Shown: in pieces, positions 6,639 to 9,335 of the stretch | How positions within the stretch are numbered: the stretch's first letter is position 1 | Layout of the letters: each line of letters begins with the position of its first letter | NCBI GenBank assembly: GCA_051984675.1 | Contig: JBPYFK010000051.1 | Span: 1 to 9,335 of the forward strand | Reading direction: 5' to 3' | From: JBPYFK01 sp051984675 | Lineage (GTDB): Bacteria > Actinomycetota > Actinomycetes > Mycobacteriales > Pseudonocardiaceae | Length of the DNA: 9,335 nucleotides | Made by a program: the position numbers and the translations under genes | Notes under the pieces: generated by a model | The model's database searches: none | Told to the model about the DNA's origin: nothing | Seen by the model: only the letters and a program-made list of their open reading frames with translations

Positions 6639-7067
6639 TCATGAGGTATCACCGCCGATACGCCGGTGGTAGCGCTCCAGCTCCAGCGCGGCGACCAACG
6701 ACATCGCGGCGATCCCCGCCCTCGCCGCGCCGTAGTTGGCCTGGCCCGGATTGGGCATGGTCGTGCCCGAGATCGACGCCGTGTTGATCACGGAACCAGC
6801 CACCGGGTATCCGGCCTTGGACTCGGCCTTCCAGTACGCGGCGGCGTGGTGCATCACGGCGAAGTGGCCTTTGAGATGCACGTCGATCACCGCGTCCCAC
6901 TGCGCCTCGTCGGTGGAGGCGACAAAGGCGTCATGCAGGATGCCGGCGTGGTTGACCACGACGTCCAGCCGCCCGCAATCAGTGACCGCCTGGTCGACGA
7001 GCGCCTTGGCGCCGTCCCAGGTCGCGATGTTGTCGGTGTTCGCCGTGGCCTTGCCGCCAGCGGCGGC
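6639..7067 (-). pseudogene. Short-chain dehydrogenase/reductase fragment
   Basis: This is the middle of a classical SDR oxidoreductase of the type found in steroid and fatty-acid catabolic clusters. Visible pieces are ATWDGAKALVDQAV, GRLDVVVNHAGIL (the usual NNAG altered to NHAG), AVIDVHLKGHF, SVINTASISG and QANYGAARAGIAA. The N-terminal glycine-rich TGxxxGIG cofactor motif is absent, and so is the C-terminus after LELERY. The active-site YxxxK reads YGAAR, so the catalytic Lys has become Arg. Its 5' end is joined in frame to the thiolase remnant, giving a chimeric open frame. Its 3' end stops at 6639, close to the aldehyde dehydrogenase remnant. It is very probably dead. Confidence 0.82.
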
Positions 7068-7286
7068 GGGTCGGTAAACGGTGACGACGGCGGCACCGCC
7101 GAGGCCGATGTTGTGTTGCAGGGCGACTTTCGCCCCGGGAACCTGGCGCTGGTCCGCCGTGCCGCGCAGCTGCCAGGTGAGTTCTGAGCACTGGGCTCCG
7201 GCTCGAAGCCCAGTGCCAGGGCGCAAATCGACGAGCCCGCCACGAACCGCCCGGGCGGCCAGGTACAGCGCGCTGGACCCGGTGAG
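7068..7286 (-). pseudogene. Thiolase (lipid-transfer protein type) remnant with internal deletion
   Basis: Two separate thiolase parts are joined. The first, from 7286, reads LTGSSALYLAARAVRGGLVD, the segment that follows the acyl-accepting Cys. It continues after a frameshift as CALALGFEPEPSAQ. The second (about 7205-7068) is the C-terminus: SELTWQLRGTADQRQVPGAK, then VALQHNIGLGGAAVVTVYR. The roughly 300 residues normally between them are missing. The active-site Cys is not present, and a TGA lies just upstream of LTGSS. The frame then runs without a stop into the SDR fragment. The pairing of Ltp-type thiolase, SDR and aldehyde dehydrogenase suggests a lost beta-oxidation or steroid side-chain pathway. 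Confidence 0.75.
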
Positions 7287-7682
7287 CGCTCAAGCTTGTC
7301 GCGAGCGCCACGCTCGGCCCTGCGGCAAGGGTGAGGTCGGTCCTGGCGAGGTGGCTACCCGACGGGCCGGAAGCTGTAGGCGCCCCGGCCCACGGATGCC
7401 GCCCCAGCACGTCCACAGTGCATCGTCGCCGAACTCGACGCCCGGCCACTGCGCCTCCAGAAGCGGACCAAGAACGTGCGGCCCGTCCGCCACCGCGAGT
7501 TTGCGCTGCGTGCCGTAGCGTTGCGCCGAAGCCCCCGTGATGAACCCGGCGCCATCCATTCCGACTCCAGCGGTCGCCCAGGTCGAGAACGGAGTGTCGA
7601 GCTCCTGCCTGATCCGGCGCACGAGTTCTCGACCGTGCGCTCAAACGCCGATCGAGTGCGCAGATTGAGGCCCTCGGTCTCG
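7287..7682 (-). other. Coding-looking sequence, no gene recognised
   Basis: No intact gene is recognised here. One minus-strand frame (7290-7622) has G/C-rich third positions typical of coding DNA over about 7370-7600, with phrases such as FITGASAQRYGTQRKLAV and LLEAQWPGVEFGDDALW. It has no ribosome binding site. A second frame upstream (7615-7711) seems to lead into it through a frameshift. I could not assign it to a family. Next to the thiolase and SDR remnants it is most likely another decayed gene. Confidence 0.4.
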
Positions 7683-7727
7683 ATGCCGTGGCCATGAGTT
7701 GTCCACGGCATGGCTAACGAGTTAGCC
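7683..7727 (-). terminator. Two adjacent inverted repeats, possible ectB terminator or operator
   Basis: GGCTAACGAGTTAGCC (7712-7727) is a perfect palindrome with 7-bp arms and a 2-bp centre. Directly beside it ATGCCGTGG (7683-7691) and CCACGGCAT (7703-7711) form a perfect 9-bp hairpin stem with an 11-nt loop. Both would appear in ectB read-through RNA, starting 74 bp after its stop. Tandem hairpins without a T tract fit an actinobacterial terminator. The AAC-N2-GTT core of the first repeat equally resembles a TetR-family operator. Confidence 0.4.
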
Positions 7728-7800
7728 GCTCGGTGTCAGCGCAGCGAGGGGCCGTGGCTGTCCCCCGAACCGTTCGCGGCACTGCTGATCCAGGTGAAGG

Positions 7801-9048
7801 TCAGCTGGCCACGGCGTGCACGGCGTCCTCAATGATGTGTAAGCCATGGTCGAGGTCTTCTTCGGTGACAGTCAGTGGCGGCATGATCTTGAGAACCTCG
7901 TTGTCCGGTCCGGATGTTTCCACGAGGAGCCCACGATCAAAGACGGCCTTGGCGATCTTGCCCGCAGCCTGCGGGTCCGGGAAGCTCAACCCGCGAGCCA
8001 AGCCCCGTCCTTTGGCGAGTGCCCCCTCATACCGGTCGGCGATGCTGTCCAGCACGGAACCGACGTGCTTGCCTTTGGCCACGGTAGATCGCTGCAAGGT
8101 GTCATCGCTCCAATAGTGCTGTAGCGTCTCTGTCGCGGTGACAAAGGCGGGGTTGTTACCACGGAACGTGCCGTTGTGCTCGCCCGGTTCCCACACGTCG
8201 TGCTCGGGCTTGATCAGGGTCAATGCCAGCGGTAGACCGTAGCCGCCGATCGATTTCGACAGACAGACGATATCGGGTGCGATGCCTGCGTCTTCGAAGC
8301 TGAAGAAGGGTCCGGTGCGCCCACAGCCCATCTGTACATCGTCGACGATCAACAACAGGTTTTGGCGTCGGCACAAGTCAGCCAGCCCCTGCAACCACTC
8401 GGGACGGCAGGAGTTCATTCCGCCCTCGCCCTGCAGCGTCTCGACGATCACAGCGGCTGGCTCGTTCAGTCCGCTGCCGCTATCTTCCAGCAGCCGCTCG
8501 AAATAGAGGAAATCCGGGACTTCGCCGTCGAAATAGTTGTCGTAGGGCATGGGCGTGGCGTGCACGAGGGGAATGCCTGCTCCGCTGCGTTTCATCGAGT
8601 TTCCGGTGACTGACAGCGAGCCGAGCGTCATGCCATGGAACGCGTTGGTGAAGCTGATGATCGATTCCCGGCCAGTGATCTTGCGCGCCAGCTTCAGCGC
8701 GGCTTCCACCGCGTTCGTGCCGGTCGGCCCAGGAAACTGGACCCGGTAGTTCAGCCCACGTGGCCGCAACAGCGTGTCGCTGACCGTTTCCAGGAACTCG
8801 CGTTTCGCCACGGTGGCCTGGTCGAGGCCATGGACGACGTGGTCGTCGCGGAGGTAGTCGATGAGCTGACGTTTGAGCACTGGATTGTTGTGACCATAGT
8901 TGAGCGCCCCCGCGCCGGCGAAGAAATCCAGGTAGGGGCGTCCATCTTCGGTGTACATCCAGCTTCCCCGTGCGCGGTCGAACACGGTTGGCCAGTTTCG
9001 GCTGTAGCTGCGGACTTCGGACTCGAGAATTTCAAAGATCGCGTTCAC
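7801..9048 (-). CDS. ectB: L-2,4-diaminobutyrate:2-oxoglutarate aminotransferase (EctB), orphan
   Basis: EctB is a PLP enzyme that transaminates aspartate semialdehyde with glutamate to make L-2,4-diaminobutyrate, the first committed step to ectoine. The 415 residues have the family length throughout and start with the typical IFEILESEVRSY. Motifs are FFAGAGALNYGHNN, the phosphate loop GPTGTNA (107-113), FTNAFHGMTLG, VDDVQMGCGRTG with cofactor Asp at 236, the PLP lysine K265 in SKSIGG, and HNGTFRGNNP. The start is GTG at 9046-9048 with GGAGG three bases upstream. The frame stays open upstream to a start at 9144, but that extension lies outside family homology. ectA and ectC are not adjacent: downstream lie inverted repeats and pseudogenes, and upstream is an unrelated C-terminus. 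It may supply diaminobutyrate to a natural product, or it may complement ectoine genes elsewhere. Third positions look less G/C-rich than in dnaK. Confidence 0.95.
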   Translation of the reverse strand: MNAIFEILESEVRSYSRNWPTVFDRARGSWMYTEDGRPYLDFFAGAGALNYGHNNPVLKRQLIDYLRDDHVVHGLDQATVAKREFLETVSDTLLRPRGLNYRVQFPGPTGTNAVEAALKLARKITGRESIISFTNAFHGMTLGSLSVTGNSMKRSGAGIPLVHATPMPYDNYFDGEVPDFLYFERLLEDSGSGLNEPAAVIVETLQGEGGMNSCRPEWLQGLADLCRRQNLLLIVDDVQMGCGRTGPFFSFEDAGIAPDIVCLSKSIGGYGLPLALTLIKPEHDVWEPGEHNGTFRGNNPAFVTATETLQHYWSDDTLQRSTVAKGKHVGSVLDSIADRYEGALAKGRGLARGLSFPDPQAAGKIAKAVFDRGLLVETSGPDNEVLKIMPPLTVTEEDLDHGLHIIEDAVHAVAS

Positions 9049-9172
9049 GTTCCTCCATTCGGCCGCCTGGCCGTGGCATGAGGGGTAGTAGTCCACTGGC
9101 CCAGCTGGGAGTGGTAACAGAGTGCGGAAGCGCTGGGCAGGCACCTTATGCCGGGCTTTCAGCCAGTCCTTC

Positions 9173-9186
9173 GTCCTGACAAGGAC
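9173..9186 (-). terminator. Small hairpin after the unidentified gene
   Basis: GTCCT-GACA-AGGAC forms a perfect 5-bp stem with a 4-nt loop, 14 bp past the stop of the gene at the right edge and upstream of ectB. It has no T tract. It could be a weak terminator or an element of the ectB control region. No convincing ectB promoter is visible in 9049-9199. Confidence 0.2.
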
Positions 9187-9199
9187 ATAGCTTCGGCGT

Positions 9200-9335
9200 T
9201 TAGGGAATCTGGACCAGCAGGCGTCCTTCCGCTTCGGCCGCCCGGTTCTGCTCGGTCTGCCAGTCGGCCAACGCGAGCGCCGCCGTGCGCGGAGTCGTCC
9301 GGTCCGCGTCCCACGCAGCCAGCAGCGGAGCGATC
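9200..9335 (-). CDS. C-terminal end of an unidentified gene, truncated by window edge
   Basis: An open frame enters from the right edge and ends at TAA (9200-9202), leaving 44 codons. Codon use is strongly G/C at third positions. The peptide is Ala-rich and helical-looking (LLAAWDADRTTPRTAALALA, then EQNRAAEAEGRLL) and ends in VQIP. I do not recognise the family, and it does not look like the C-terminus of EctA. It is 151 bp upstream of ectB on the same strand, so an operon is possible but unproven. Confidence 0.5.
   Translation of the reverse strand, partial: IAPLLAAWDADRTTPRTAALALADWQTEQNRAAEAEGRLLVQIP

Noticed and set aside
5852..7711. Insertion sequence as the cause of the pseudogene block
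   Set aside because: I found no transposase motifs, terminal inverted repeats or target-site duplications. The relics look like deletion and frameshift products.
7712..7727. KstR operator controlling steroid catabolism
   Set aside because: The AAC-N2-GTT core matches, but the outer T and A of TnnAACnnGTTnnA do not, and no intact target gene lies next to it.
9049..9144. Longer N-terminus for the diaminobutyrate aminotransferase (start at 9144)
   Set aside because: The extra 32 residues are outside EctB homology. The GTG at 9048 has a GGAGG and gives the usual family start.

Overview
The window reads as chromosomal DNA of a high-GC Gram-positive actinobacterium, probably an actinomycete of the Pseudonocardiaceae type. 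The reasons are strong G/C bias at third codon positions, a DnaK that lacks the extra segment typical of Gram-negative DnaK, a LexA and a secreted transglycosylase of actinobacterial type, and a DUF2786 protein. The genus is inference; no rRNA or tRNA gene is present. I recognise no intact mobile element, CRISPR array or tRNA.

Layout. (a) 1-1210, minus strand: the first 403 codons of dnaK, running off the left edge. Its leader carries three perfect tandem copies of a 13-bp unit. (b) 1437-2285, plus strand: a PrsW-type intramembrane metalloprotease, divergent from dnaK. (c) 2346-3503, minus: a secreted lytic transglycosylase with a Ser/Gly/Pro-rich tail, convergent with the protease gene. Its upstream region holds a near-consensus CRP/GlxR-type cAMP-receptor site. 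(d) 3662-4948 and 5021-5728, minus: a LexA-type repressor followed 72 bp later by a DUF2786 protein of unknown function, possibly one transcription unit. (e) 5852-7286, minus: a gene graveyard. It holds decayed pieces of an aldehyde dehydrogenase, a short-chain dehydrogenase and a lipid-transfer-type thiolase, with frameshifts, stops and deletions. Together they look like the remains of a fatty-acid or steroid side-chain catabolic cluster. (f) 7287-7682: coding-looking but unrecognised sequence, followed by two adjacent inverted repeats at 7683-7727. (g) 7801-9048, minus: a full-length EctB-type diaminobutyrate aminotransferase with no ectA or ectC beside it. (h) 9200-9335, minus: the C-terminal 44 codons of an unidentified gene.

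How the genes work together. The intact genes fit a loose theme of stress response and envelope maintenance: chaperone, membrane protease, wall hydrolase, a LexA-like switch and an osmolyte-pathway enzyme. Only lexA with the DUF2786 gene looks like a possible operon. No convincing new multi-gene system is visible. The points most worth checking are the LexA paralogue with an unusual recognition helix and no SOS box, its DUF2786 partner, the cAMP-receptor site at the transglycosylase gene, the orphan ectB, and the tandem inverted repeats beside the pseudogene block.
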